A DNA stretch of 59,768 bases from SIG452 sp045656345 (GCA_045656345.1 JAZOQZ010000002.1:1-59768), one strand, 5' to 3'; positions 41,619-50,412 are shown, counted from the first letter of the stretch. Translations and numbers: made by a program. The notes: generated by a model not told the origin, from the letters alone.

Positions 41619-42413
41619 TCAGTTTCCAAAAGCAGCGTTATATCCTCCGATGTCAGCCCCTAATTCACAGGTGTAAAGCCATTCGATTTGATCGCCGTCT
41701 TTTAACTGATATCGTGAACATCCGTAATTGGGGAACCAACCGTTTACCCGATACATCCATCCTGAAAGTTCTCCGCAGTCAAACTCGTAAAGGTTTGCAA
41801 TGCCTTCGATATAGGAACTGTTATATAGTGGTGTGTGTTCAAATTCCATGTGAATCCCATTTTGTCTTGCTTCACGAAGGAGCACATCAAACACGCTTTC
41901 TCCGTCATAGAAGACGACTGTCCGTTCTGCATAGATAACTCCGTCTTCCGGCACCAGCTCCACCTTCTGTGGTTCTAACCATTCCATATGCTGAAGAATA
42001 CTGTCACAACGAACAGACAGTGTGCAGGTCAGCACTTGGTCGGATACAACAACATCCTGGGGTTCCACGGGGACGGGTTTTCCTTCGGGAACAGGGTCGG
42101 TAAGATATTTGTCTTTTCCGGTTTCCTCATCAATTACCATACCGTTTTTGACAGAGGTAACTTCATTTTCTTGCGTAGTGTCCGAGACGGATTCCTGTTC
42201 CAAAGTAAGTTTCTCTGCTTTGATTGCGGATGAATCATCATTGGGTTGCTCTGACGGGGCAGGGGTAGGAGCATCGGTTGCAACAGATACAGTCTTCTGA
42301 GGCTTTGGATTCCAACCGCGAAGTCCCGGTGAATTACCGCCGTACCAAAAGGAAAAGGCAAGGATTGCTGAGATGAGTATAGCAAATATGATTTTTGTTT
42401 TGTGCTTTTTCAA
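41619..42413 (-). CDS. Membrane-anchored DUF4430 (transcobalamin C-terminal-like) protein
   Basis: The 264-residue protein has an N-terminal signal anchor (KIIFAILISAILAFSFWYGG), an acidic low-complexity linker (about 40-130), and a C-terminal DUF4430 domain. Diagnostic sequences are FYDGESVFDVLLREARQNG, the ELSGWMYRVNGWFPN block and YQLKDGDQIEWLYTCELGADIGG. DUF4430 corresponds to the beta domain of animal transcobalamin and intrinsic factor. It is the last gene of the riboswitch-controlled operon, 18 bp after the toroid protein. The ATG is at 42413. I infer a corrinoid-binding or handover role near the membrane; other DUF4430 proteins exist with unknown ligands. Confidence 0.82.
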   Translation of the reverse strand: MKKHKTKIIFAILISAILAFSFWYGGNSPGLRGWNPKPQKTVSVATDAPTPAPSEQPNDDSSAIKAEKLTLEQESVSDTTQENEVTSVKNGMVIDEETGKDKYLTDPVPEGKPVPVEPQDVVVSDQVLTCTLSVRCDSILQHMEWLEPQKVELVPEDGVIYAERTVVFYDGESVFDVLLREARQNGIHMEFEHTPLYNSSYIEGIANLYEFDCGELSGWMYRVNGWFPNYGCSRYQLKDGDQIEWLYTCELGADIGGYNAAFGN

Positions 42414-42431
42414 TCCGGTTCACATCCTTTT

Positions 42432-44447
42432 TTACTGCATTTGCAGAAAACGCATGATAATCGTTGCCACCTGAGCACGAGTTGCAGTATCTTTGGGAGA
42501 TAAGGTGGCGTGATTGGTACCATTCAGTAAAGAGACAGCGTTTGCCCACCGGATGGCATCCAGTGCCCAGTCGCTCACATCGTTTTTATCTGCGTATATT
42601 TCAAGATCGGAACTACCTGAAACATCCATTCCTTGCATCTTTGCGTAACGCTGGAGCATCAGAGCCATTTGTTCACGGGTAACCTCTTGATTGGGCATAA
42701 ATTCTGTTTCGTTTACACCGTTTACGATATTGTTTGTAACTGCCCAGGCCACTGCATCAGCGTACCAGCTATCTTCCGATACATCTGAAAAATTGTGAAT
42801 CGCTTCTGTTTTTTCGGAGGAGTGCATTCTGTAAAGGGTTGTCACAAGCATGGCTCTTGTCATCTTCGTGTTTGGTTCAAAGCCATTGTCGGTGCCTTGC
42901 ATCAGATTGTTTTCATACACATATTTTACGGATTCGTAATACCAGTCATTTTTTTGAACATCTGCGAAAGTAGTATCAGTCATTTCAAAGACTTCTGTGT
43001 TTTCAGATGTTGTTTGTTCTGTTTCGGGCTGTTCTGTCTCCTGTTGTGTCAGATTATTTTCTGTGGAGAGGGAATCTTCTGCTTCGGGTTCCTGGTAATC
43101 TTCCTCGTAAACGGAATTTTCGGGTTCTTCTTCTATGATGGCATTGTCCCAATCTTCAGGCTCTTCATCTGCTATTACATCGTCCCAAATTTCCGGTTCA
43201 TCTTCTACGATATCATCATCGTCGGTTTCTTCTTGGTTTTCATCTTGCAGCATAGTGACATCCGTCATATCGTAAAGAGTGGTTTTTCCTTCCAGAAAAC
43301 GGATATAGGAAACCAATGCGTACTCGCCTTGTTCTGTTGCCATACCATTTAAGCCACTACTCGGAAGATGCTCAAAACCACCACCGTCAACAGCAAACAT
43401 ACATAGCGCATCTACAACGGAAATCCCGTTTTTGATGAAGCGTTCCTCTGTTTCGGGGTCAATTCCGAGTGTGGTCAATGCAACAATCACCTGAGCACAG
43501 GACTCGCTGCAAATACCGTCGATGGAACCAAAAGCTCCATTTTCATATTGAACTTCAGAAAGGTAACTCAGCGCAGTTTCCACGGCTTCTGCAACCTGGG
43601 GATTGGTATCGCAATAGGGAGCAAGTGCCGTAATCGCCATCCCTGTCATATCAGGGTCGGAGGTCTGTCCATAAATGGACCAGCCACCGTCAGGAAGTTG
43701 TTTTTCCAGAATATAGGAGATGATATCTTCTCTGGTTGCCTGAGTGTCTTCGTTGGAGTTTTGGGGAATTTCATAACCATAACTATCTAAGGCGATAAGA
43801 GCCCAGATGGGACCGTTCACCCCTTGTCTTTTTAAGTAACTCATATCGGAAAGTCCGCAAAGCAGATTATGTCCATCCACATTGGTCACATCATATCCTA
43901 ATGAGGTAAGTGCAAGAATTACCCTGGAATTTTCCGTGGATTTCGCTCTGTGAAGCTGCCCTTTGTCATTGATATTTTCATTCACAAAGTTCACCACGTT
44001 TTCGTAGTATCCCTCCGGACATTCCCTGCCGGAACGGGTAAGGGCAATTACCATCCATTCTCCGCCAACAGAACCCACATTGGGGATTCCAAGCTGAGAA
44101 ATATACTCGGCAGTTGCTTCGTAAACAGACAGATAATCGATGTTGGCTAATTCTTCATACAACACTGCGATGACTGCTTCCGCATCGGTTAAACTATCAA
44201 TATTTTCAACCAATTCTTTGTGAGAATCGGGTAATTCTTCGTATGCATCCCGAGCATCTTTGATTTTATTTCCTGCGTGGATGGTAACCTCGCCGATGGC
44301 ATCAATTTTTTCCATCACCGCATTGATACTATTATAATCTATTTCTTCGGTGACAATATCATTTTCCACAACTTCCTCTGATGCCAGAACGGGAACTGCA
44401 TAAAACAGCATTGCCAAAAGAAGCAGAACACTAACAATTTTCTTCAT
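42432..44447 (-). CDS. Surface toroid (prenyltransferase-like repeats) protein with three SLH domains
   Basis: The 671-residue protein has a signal peptide (MKKIVSVLLLLAMLFYAVPVLA) and a helical alpha/alpha-toroid of prenyltransferase/squalene-cyclase type (about 100-390) with QLPDGGWSIYG, MTGMAITALAPY and YENGAFGSIDGICSESCAQV. A very acidic linker (about 400-500) has three near-repeats of EPEIWDD type. Three SLH domains follow at the C-terminus (for example FADVQKNDWYYESVKYVYEN). The toroid corresponds in fold to the alpha domain of intrinsic factor and transcobalamin. The SLH domains would fix it to the cell wall. It is the middle gene of the riboswitch operon, with gaps of 24 and 18 bp. 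Ligand binding is inferred, not shown. Confidence 0.83.
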   Translation of the reverse strand: MKKIVSVLLLLAMLFYAVPVLASEEVVENDIVTEEIDYNSINAVMEKIDAIGEVTIHAGNKIKDARDAYEELPDSHKELVENIDSLTDAEAVIAVLYEELANIDYLSVYEATAEYISQLGIPNVGSVGGEWMVIALTRSGRECPEGYYENVVNFVNENINDKGQLHRAKSTENSRVILALTSLGYDVTNVDGHNLLCGLSDMSYLKRQGVNGPIWALIALDSYGYEIPQNSNEDTQATREDIISYILEKQLPDGGWSIYGQTSDPDMTGMAITALAPYCDTNPQVAEAVETALSYLSEVQYENGAFGSIDGICSESCAQVIVALTTLGIDPETEERFIKNGISVVDALCMFAVDGGGFEHLPSSGLNGMATEQGEYALVSYIRFLEGKTTLYDMTDVTMLQDENQEETDDDDIVEDEPEIWDDVIADEEPEDWDNAIIEEEPENSVYEEDYQEPEAEDSLSTENNLTQQETEQPETEQTTSENTEVFEMTDTTFADVQKNDWYYESVKYVYENNLMQGTDNGFEPNTKMTRAMLVTTLYRMHSSEKTEAIHNFSDVSEDSWYADAVAWAVTNNIVNGVNETEFMPNQEVTREQMALMLQRYAKMQGMDVSGSSDLEIYADKNDVSDWALDAIRWANAVSLLNGTNHATLSPKDTATRAQVATIIMRFLQMQ

Positions 44448-44471
44448 GAGATTGGTTCCTTTCCTGATTTA

Positions 44472-45533
44472 TCAATTTACAATATATGCTTCACAAAGGG
44501 GCATACAGGTTGTAAAGCCATCCCACAACATAATCTTATCATTGGAAGAAAGTGTGATATCGGAATCAATGGGAACAATCATCACATTTTCACCGCTTGT
44601 TTTTTTGGTGGTCAGGGGAATTGGTTTTATAAGGTTTAATTGATCGTTTTCATAATCTGCCAAAATTAAGGTAATATTGGCACCTTCTTCGGGGAATGTG
44701 ATATACACAAAATCTCCGTCATAGCCTGTGATTTCAAAATCTGAAACCGTGGCGGTGAAAAAAGTATCTTCAATGTAGCTGGTGAGGATTGTTTCCTGTT
44801 CTGTCAGTTCCGAAGCACTTGCCAAAGGATTGGCAGCTACCGAAAGTGCAGTTTCATACACATCGTCGGTATCAAGATTTCCATAATAATCATTGATTGC
44901 AGCCAAGAGGAAAATCAGGTCAGATTTATCTTCCTGAATAAATAAATTTCCACCCATCCATTCTGCCATCGCATTGTTAGCAAATCCACAATCACAGCCA
45001 TAACCTTTGACGGTAAAATGCCATCGAATCACATCGCCGAGAATCACCGTTTCGCCGGAGTTGTAATCAACAATTGCATCCCCCGGATATGCATCCGATG
45101 CCCCCCAGGATGCCCACCAGTCATTCATGGTATAGCACCAACCGGACATCCAGCTATAATCGAATTCCTCCAAATAACCGTTTCCGTCTCCTAAACCGTC
45201 AAATTCCCAGATGTAGTCTTCCAGATATTCGGGATATTGGGGTTCAATAGTATCGTCAAATTCAAATCCGCTGAAATAAGAGGTGTCCCCCGTATAACCA
45301 ATGTTCTTTTTGGTAAGAACCTCTACTGTAATATCGCCAACTGATTTTCCTTCTTTGGCATATAAAGACGGTTCTACCAGAAAACCCTGACCGAGATTAT
45401 ACGCTTCCACGGTGATAGCACCATAGTTTTCTCTCAGATCGTCTAAAGTCATTGTGTTGGCAAATGTTGCAAGAGGGGAACAGGTAATCAGCATTACCAA
45501 AAGAATCAGAATACTTATAAATTTGTTGTTCAT
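44472..45533 (-). CDS. Exported DUF4430-like protein, first gene of the cobalamin-regulated operon
   Basis: The 353-residue protein has a signal peptide (FISILILLVMLITCSPLATFA). A DUF4430-like domain follows (about 35-200) with EGKSVGDITVEVLTKKNIGY, YSWMSGWCYTMNDWWASWG and LGDVIRWHFTVKGYGCDCG. The C-terminal part (about 205-353) is helical and then beta-rich without a recognised family. There is no SLH domain or membrane anchor, so it is probably secreted or held by its partners. The ATG at 45533 follows AAAGGAGA. It is the gene nearest to the riboswitch, so it is the clearest target of cobalamin control. Confidence 0.8.
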   Translation of the reverse strand: MNNKFISILILLVMLITCSPLATFANTMTLDDLRENYGAITVEAYNLGQGFLVEPSLYAKEGKSVGDITVEVLTKKNIGYTGDTSYFSGFEFDDTIEPQYPEYLEDYIWEFDGLGDGNGYLEEFDYSWMSGWCYTMNDWWASWGASDAYPGDAIVDYNSGETVILGDVIRWHFTVKGYGCDCGFANNAMAEWMGGNLFIQEDKSDLIFLLAAINDYYGNLDTDDVYETALSVAANPLASASELTEQETILTSYIEDTFFTATVSDFEITGYDGDFVYITFPEEGANITLILADYENDQLNLIKPIPLTTKKTSGENVMIVPIDSDITLSSNDKIMLWDGFTTCMPLCEAYIVN

Positions 45534-45628
45534 TTGAAATTCTCCTTTTTATTATTTATGGGAAATAGCGTCTTGGTAACATCACGTTTTATTTCTGAAT
45601 ACGCCTCCTTGTTTTTACCGCAGATAAT

Positions 45629-45667
45629 AAAAAAACTGCGGCAATTTTGAATTCAAAATTGCCACAG
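45629..45667 (-). terminator. Riboswitch expression-platform terminator
   Basis: On the minus strand CTGTGGCAATTTT and AAAATTGCCGCAG pair around GAATTC; the centre is the 24-bp palindrome GGCAATTTTGAATTCAAAATTGCC cut in two by the loop. Seven U residues follow. It lies between the aptamer and the first gene. CACAG just upstream (45679-45683) can pair with the 5' arm CTGTG, giving a possible competing fold. Confidence 0.82.
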
Positions 45668-45770
45668 CAGAGTGTTTCTGTGAACTTCATATTTTGTTTT
45701 TCTCAAAAAAGAAAAACAAAACTATTATTCCTGTGCAAATCCTCCAGGCACATTGACGGAACAACATCAA

Positions 45771-45965
45771 AGCAGGTCTTCTGACTCATATCTCATAACG
45801 TTCATTCTTTAGTCTTCTCAGTTTCCCAATGACCGGCTTTCGCCCTGTGCCGAATTCGGCAGAATGAACTGGATACATACAGCGACTGGTATCGTCCGGG
45901 ATTCGCACCCGGTTCCCTTTTCATCTGCAGTGCCAAACGGCAGGGCAGACACTTTGTATGAATTA
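45771..45965 (-). ncRNA. Cobalamin (adenosylcobalamin-type) riboswitch
   Basis: The minus strand carries the conserved aptamer elements in order: GGGAACCGGGTGCGAATCCC (45904-45923), then CGGACGAT, the GTCGCTGTAT segment, a variable arm with GGCGAAAGCCGGTCA, and the B12 box GAGTCAGAAGACCTGC (45773-45788). It lies downstream of its own promoter and about 240 bp upstream of the DUF4430 gene, with an intrinsic terminator in between. The expected behaviour is transcription of the operon only when cobalamin is scarce. Confidence 0.93.
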
Positions 45966-45980
45966 TTTTGTTGTATCAAA

Positions 45981-46009
45981 AGCATAGCATAGATATTCTT
46001 TGTTGTCAA
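45981..46009 (-). promoter_or_regulatory. Promoter of the cobalamin riboswitch operon
   Basis: Perfect TTGACA (46004-46009) and TATGCT (45981-45986) with a 17-bp spacer on the minus strand. It is divergent from the hydrogenase promoter. The 659-bp gap 45534-46192 holds only these regulatory elements and no further gene. Confidence 0.82.
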
Positions 46010-46057
46010 GCGGAAAAAATTTTCTTTTGGAAAAAACTCTAATTTTTGTAAAAACTA

Positions 46058-46086
46058 TTGAACTTTTAGCAAGGATATGGTATAAT
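46058..46086 (+). promoter_or_regulatory. Promoter of hydCBA
   Basis: TTGAAC (46058-46063) and a perfect TATAAT (46081-46086) with a 17-bp spacer. The leader is about 100 nt and includes a Rex-like inverted repeat at 46098-46115 and a GGTG/CACC hairpin near 46150-46167. Confidence 0.82.
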
Positions 46087-46097
46087 ATTTATGCATA

Positions 46098-46115
46098 TTG
46101 TATAAATTGCAACAA
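46098..46115 (+). promoter_or_regulatory. Possible Rex (NADH-sensing repressor) operator
   Basis: TTGTATAAATTGCAACAA lies at the predicted transcription start. Its outer ATTGT and ACAAT (with flanking bases) are inverted, and it partly matches the clostridial Rex consensus TTGTTAANNNNTTAACAA: TTGT on the left and AACAA on the right agree, inner bases do not. The assignment is tentative and rests on position upstream of a redox-enzyme operon. Confidence 0.4.
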
Positions 46116-46192
46116 TTACTGAGTTAAAAAATGTGATATATACCCAAATGGTGTGATTTTTCGCACCGATTGTGCAGAAGGAGGATCTAATT

Positions 46193-46684
46193 ATGGCTCA
46201 CATTAGTGAAGCGGGAGTGAAGAAAATTTGCGAAATCTGTGACAGATACGCAAACGAAAAAACTCCGCTGATGATGATTTTAAGTGACATTCAGAATGAA
46301 TACGGTTACATTCCGTTGGATGTGCAACAGATTGTGTCGGATAAAACCGGCATTTCGGTTGCAGAGATTTACGGCGTGGTAACCTTCTATTCTTTCTTCT
46401 CTTTAGAACCGAAAGGAAAATATGTAATCGGCTGCTGTATGGGTACTGCTTGTTATGTAAAAGGTGCTCAGCTGGTAATGGACAAATTCTCCGAAATTTT
46501 AGGCATTGCTCCCGGCGAAACCACCGCTGACGGATTATTTACCATTGATGCTCTGCGTTGTATCGGTGCTTGCGGTATTGCTCCGGCGGTAACCATCAAT
46601 GGGAAAGTGTATCCTAAATTGTCGGTGGATCAGGTTCCCGGCATTGTGGCAGAATATAAAGCTTTAGGAGGTGCCAACCAATGA
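46193..46684 (+). CDS. hydC: [FeFe]-hydrogenase subunit, NuoE-like (HydC/HndA)
   Basis: The 163-residue protein is a thioredoxin-like [2Fe-2S] protein of the NuoE family. Cluster cysteines lie in IGCCMGTACYVKGA (near residue 83) and LRCIGACGIAPAV (near 123). It is the small subunit of a trimeric NAD-linked [FeFe]-hydrogenase. The ATG at 46193 is chosen because AAGGAGG lies at 46178-46184; an upstream GTG at 46172 would include that site. Its stop overlaps the hydB start as ATGA. Confidence 0.93.
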   Translation: MAHISEAGVKKICEICDRYANEKTPLMMILSDIQNEYGYIPLDVQQIVSDKTGISVAEIYGVVTFYSFFSLEPKGKYVIGCCMGTACYVKGAQLVMDKFSEILGIAPGETTADGLFTIDALRCIGACGIAPAVTINGKVYPKLSVDQVPGIVAEYKALGGANQ

Positions 46685-48561
46685 AAACATTTGCAGAATT
46701 AGATGCTAAAATTTGCAGCTGTACCGAAGCCTTAAAAGGTAAAATTGACGGTGCTGACGGAAAACGTGCTATTTTATTGTGTGGCGGTACCGGATGCTTG
46801 TCCTCCAATTCTATGGATATTAAAGCAAAATTTGAACAGCTGATTGCTGATCATAATATGAGCGACAAAGTGACCTGCAACATCGTTGGATGTTTCGGAT
46901 TCTGCTCTCAGGGACCTTTCGTAAAAATTTTCCCCGAAGATACTCTGTACCGTCTGGTGCAGGTGGATGACGTGGAAGAAATTTTTGAAAAGGATATCAA
47001 AAACGGCGAAATTGTGGAACGCCTGCTTTATGTGGAACCCTTAACCGGAGAAAAGGTTGCAAAACAGGAAGATATCAATTTCTATAAAAAGCAAAAACGT
47101 ATCGCACTGCATGGTTGCGGTGTTATCAATCCGGAAGACATCAACGAAGCAATGGGCGAAGGTGCATTTGCCGGTTTAAAAAGAGCTTTGTCTATGAGTC
47201 AGAAAGAAGTGATTGACGAAGTGCTTGCCTCCGGTCTTCGCGGACGTGGAGGAGCAGGGTTCCCTTCAGGTCGTAAATGGAGCTTTGCGTATGCTAACGA
47301 AGCAGACCAGAAATATGTGGTTTGTAATGGTGACGAAGGTGACCCGGGTGCATTTATGGACCGTTCTATCTTAGAAGGAAATCCTTTTGCCGTGCTGGAA
47401 GGCATGATGATTGCAGGGTATGCCATCGGTGCAACCGAAGGGTACTTCTATGTTCGTGCAGAATATCCCATTGCGGTTGCACGATTGAAAAATGCTATCA
47501 AGCAGATGAACGAAGCCGGTATTTTAGGCGAAAATATTATGGGAAGCGGATTTAGCTTCCAGGCACATATTCGTTTGGGCGCAGGTGCTTTCGTGTGTGG
47601 GGAAGAAACTGCTTTGTTAAATTCCATTGAAGGCAAACGCGGTATGCCCCGTCCTCGTCCTCCCTTCCCGGCGGTAAAAGGTTTGTGGGGCAAACCCACC
47701 ATCGTAAATAACGTGGAAACTCTGGCTTGCGTGCCCTACATATTAAGAGAAGGCGCAGAAAAATTTGCAGAATGCGGTACCGAAAAATCCAAAGGCACTA
47801 AAGTGTTCGCGTTGGGCGGTAAAGTGAATAACGTAGGTTTGGTGGAAATCCCCATGGGCACCACCTTACGGGAACTGATTTATGATATCGGTGGCGGTAT
47901 TCCGAACGGCAAAGAATTCAAAGCAATTCAGTCCGGTGGTCCTTCCGGCGGTTGCTTAACCAAAGAAGCTCTGGACGAACCCATCGATTTTGATAACTTG
48001 GTGGCAAAGGGCTCTATGATGGGCTCCGGCGGTGCTATCGTAATGGACGAAGACAACTGTATGGTAGACGTTGCCAAATTCTATATGGAATTTATCTGCG
48101 ACGAATCCTGCGGTAAATGTTCTCCCTGCCGCATCGGTACCAAGAGAATGTTGGAAATCTTAACCCGCATTACCGAAGGTAAGGGCACTATGCAGGACTT
48201 AGAAGAACTGGAAGAACTGGGTAAAACCGTAAAAGCAAACTCTCTGTGTGCACTGGGTCAGACTGCGGCAAATCCCATTATCTCCACCTTGACTCATTTT
48301 AAAGATGAATACTTAGCACATATCGTGGACAAAAAATGTCCCGCAAAGGTTTGTAAAAAACTCATTCAGTACACCATTGTGCAGGATCAGTGCTTTGGTT
48401 GCGGAATGTGTGCAAAAGCTTGTCCCGTTGGTTGCATTGAGCAGACGGATTACACCGCTCCCGGCAAGAAGCTGAAATCTTATCAGATTGATGCTTCCAA
48501 GTGCGTGAAATGCGGTGCTTGTCTGGCAACCTGTAAATTCAAGGCAATTATTCAGAAGTAA
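46681..48561 (+). CDS. hydB: [FeFe]-hydrogenase flavoprotein subunit, NuoF-like (HydB)
   Basis: The 626-residue protein has an N-terminal [2Fe-2S] thioredoxin-like domain (cysteines near 36-42 and 66-76), a NuoF core with FMN/NADH motifs (GLRGRGGAGFPSGRKW near 185 and VCNGDEGDPGAFMDR), a [4Fe-4S] site (ESCGKCSPCRIGTKRM with a later SLCALGQ), and a C-terminal 2[4Fe-4S] ferredoxin domain (CFGCGMCAKACPVGC and CVKCGACLATCKF). It exchanges electrons with NAD(H), and in homologous bifurcating enzymes also with ferredoxin. It overlaps hydC by four bases and precedes hydA by 14 bp. Confidence 0.95.
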   Translation: MKTFAELDAKICSCTEALKGKIDGADGKRAILLCGGTGCLSSNSMDIKAKFEQLIADHNMSDKVTCNIVGCFGFCSQGPFVKIFPEDTLYRLVQVDDVEEIFEKDIKNGEIVERLLYVEPLTGEKVAKQEDINFYKKQKRIALHGCGVINPEDINEAMGEGAFAGLKRALSMSQKEVIDEVLASGLRGRGGAGFPSGRKWSFAYANEADQKYVVCNGDEGDPGAFMDRSILEGNPFAVLEGMMIAGYAIGATEGYFYVRAEYPIAVARLKNAIKQMNEAGILGENIMGSGFSFQAHIRLGAGAFVCGEETALLNSIEGKRGMPRPRPPFPAVKGLWGKPTIVNNVETLACVPYILREGAEKFAECGTEKSKGTKVFALGGKVNNVGLVEIPMGTTLRELIYDIGGGIPNGKEFKAIQSGGPSGGCLTKEALDEPIDFDNLVAKGSMMGSGGAIVMDEDNCMVDVAKFYMEFICDESCGKCSPCRIGTKRMLEILTRITEGKGTMQDLEELEELGKTVKANSLCALGQTAANPIISTLTHFKDEYLAHIVDKKCPAKVCKKLIQYTIVQDQCFGCGMCAKACPVGCIEQTDYTAPGKKLKSYQIDASKCVKCGACLATCKFKAIIQK

Positions 48562-48575
48562 GGAGGAAATTCAAA

Positions 48576-50342
48576 ATGGCTAACGTGAATATTAAAATTG
48601 AAGGCGTTTCTTATCAGGTAGAAGAAGGCTTAACCATTTTGGAAGCTGCAAAAAAATGCGGCTACGAAATTCCTTCTTTATGTGCTTTTAATCACGGCGA
48701 ATGTTCCAACGGTTCCTGCCGTGTGTGTTTGGTAGAAGTGGCAGGTGCAAGAGGATTGGTTGCTTCTTGCGTATATCCTGTGAATGAAGGTATGGAAATC
48801 CGTATTTCCACCCCTCAGGCATCAGAAGCACGCCGTGCATCTGTGGAACTGCTCTTATCCAACCATAACCAGAACTGTCAGCAGTGTGACAAAAACGGTC
48901 AGTGTGAACTGCTGCACGTTGCATCGGTAACCGGTGCAAGAGAAGGCAGATACCAGGGTGTGAAAACTCCTGTTACTTTAGACGAGTTAACTCCCTCCAT
49001 CGTTCGTGACACTTCCAAATGTATCCTGTGCGGACGTTGTGTGGCAAGATGTGAAAACGCTCACGGAATGGGTATCTTAGGCTTTGAAAACCGTGGTTTT
49101 AAAACCATTGTTGCACCTGCAGAAAACCGTTCTATGAAAAATTCTCCCTGTATCCTGTGCGGACAGTGTGTCAGCGTTTGTCCCACCGGAGCACTCATGG
49201 AAAAATCAGAAATTGGCAAAGTGGATGCTGCAATGAAAGCAGGCAAACACGTGGTTGTGCAGACTGCTCCCGCAGTTCGTGCAGCATTGGGGGAAGAATT
49301 CGGAATGCCTGTTGGTACTGCTGTGACCGGCAAAATGGTGGCTGCTTTAAAACGCTTAGGCTTTGACAAAGTGTACGACACCAACTTTGCTGCAGACTTA
49401 ACCATTATGGAAGAAGGCACCGAGTTACTCGGCAGAATCCAAAACGGCGGCGTTCTTCCGATGATTACTTCCTGTTCTCCCGGATGGATTAACTATGCAG
49501 AATATAATTACGGTGATTTACTTCCCCACTTGTCCAGCTGTAAATCTCCCCATCAGATGCAGGGTGCCATTATTAAGTCTTACTATGCAAAGAAAAATGG
49601 CATTGATCCCAAGGATATTTTTGTGGTTTCCATTATGCCCTGTACCGCAAAGAAAGATGAAAAAGAAAGAGAGCAGATGCAGGTGGACGGCATCAAAGAT
49701 GTGGATGCAGTGTTAACCACCCGTGAACTTGCCCGTATGATTAAACGTGCAGGTATCTTATTCACCCGTCTGCCCGACGAAGAATTTGACCAGGATTTAA
49801 TGGGAGACTACACCGGTGCGGGCGTTATTTTCGGGGTAACCGGCGGTGTTATGGAAGCGGCTCTTCGTACCGTATATTTTGTGTTAACCGGCAAAGAACA
49901 CGAAGCTATTAAATTTGAAGCGGTTCGTGGGTTCGACGGTATCCGTGAAGCGTCCTTGGATATTAACGGCACGGTTGTAAATGTGGCAATTGCTCACGGT
50001 ATGAAAAATGCCAAGGTGCTGCTTGAGGGTATCCGTGCAGGCAAATCCAAATATCACTTTATTGAAATTATGGGTTGCCCCGGCGGTTGTATCGCAGGTG
50101 GCGGTCAGCCTATCATTCGTCCTTGTTTCTTACCCAACGAAGCAGACGATATTTTAGACACCTTCAGAGAAAAGAGAGCAAACGCTCTTTATTCCGAAGA
50201 CGAAAGACTTACTCTGCGTCAGTCTCACAATAATCCGCAGGTGAAACAACTTTATGATGAATTTTTAGGAGAACCCAATTCGCATAAAGCTCACGAACTC
50301 CTGCACACGACATATTCTTCTCGTGTAGGTTTTAACGATTAA
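48576..50342 (+). CDS. hydA: [FeFe]-hydrogenase catalytic subunit (HydA)
   Basis: The 588-residue protein has an N-terminal [2Fe-2S] plant-type domain (SLCAFNHGECSNGSCRVCLV), a His-ligated [4Fe-4S] region (HNQNCQQCDKNGQCEL), a 2[4Fe-4S] ferredoxin domain (CILCGRCVARCE and CILCGQCVSVCPTGA) and the H-cluster domain. H-cluster motifs are TSCSPGW (near 297), IMPCTAKKDE (near 353) and MGCPGGCIAGGGQP (near 498). With HydB and HydC it forms an NADH/ferredoxin-linked, probably electron-bifurcating hydrogenase that disposes of fermentation electrons as H2. No maturase gene (hydE, hydF or hydG) is in the window. A terminator follows. Confidence 0.96.
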   Translation: MANVNIKIEGVSYQVEEGLTILEAAKKCGYEIPSLCAFNHGECSNGSCRVCLVEVAGARGLVASCVYPVNEGMEIRISTPQASEARRASVELLLSNHNQNCQQCDKNGQCELLHVASVTGAREGRYQGVKTPVTLDELTPSIVRDTSKCILCGRCVARCENAHGMGILGFENRGFKTIVAPAENRSMKNSPCILCGQCVSVCPTGALMEKSEIGKVDAAMKAGKHVVVQTAPAVRAALGEEFGMPVGTAVTGKMVAALKRLGFDKVYDTNFAADLTIMEEGTELLGRIQNGGVLPMITSCSPGWINYAEYNYGDLLPHLSSCKSPHQMQGAIIKSYYAKKNGIDPKDIFVVSIMPCTAKKDEKEREQMQVDGIKDVDAVLTTRELARMIKRAGILFTRLPDEEFDQDLMGDYTGAGVIFGVTGGVMEAALRTVYFVLTGKEHEAIKFEAVRGFDGIREASLDINGTVVNVAIAHGMKNAKVLLEGIRAGKSKYHFIEIMGCPGGCIAGGGQPIIRPCFLPNEADDILDTFREKRANALYSEDERLTLRQSHNNPQVKQLYDEFLGEPNSHKAHELLHTTYSSRVGFND

Positions 50343-50368
50343 AAGCTTGATGAAATAACATAGAGCAC

Positions 50369-50404
50369 AAAAGGCATAGGAAAAAAATCCTATGCCTTTT
50401 GTTA
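50369..50404. terminator. Terminator of hydCBA
   Basis: AAAAGGCATAGGA and TCCTATGCCTTTT form a perfect 13-bp stem with a 6-nt A-rich loop, followed by TTTTG. It lies about 26 bp after the hydA stop. Confidence 0.9.
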
Positions 50405-50412
50405 TCAACAAA

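Noticed and set aside
42795..43352. Long plus-strand frame rich in Phe, Ile and Cys, antisense to the toroid gene
   Set aside because: It is a shadow of the acidic linker (Glu/Asp codons read backwards give Phe/Ile/Val) and lacks a plausible start region.
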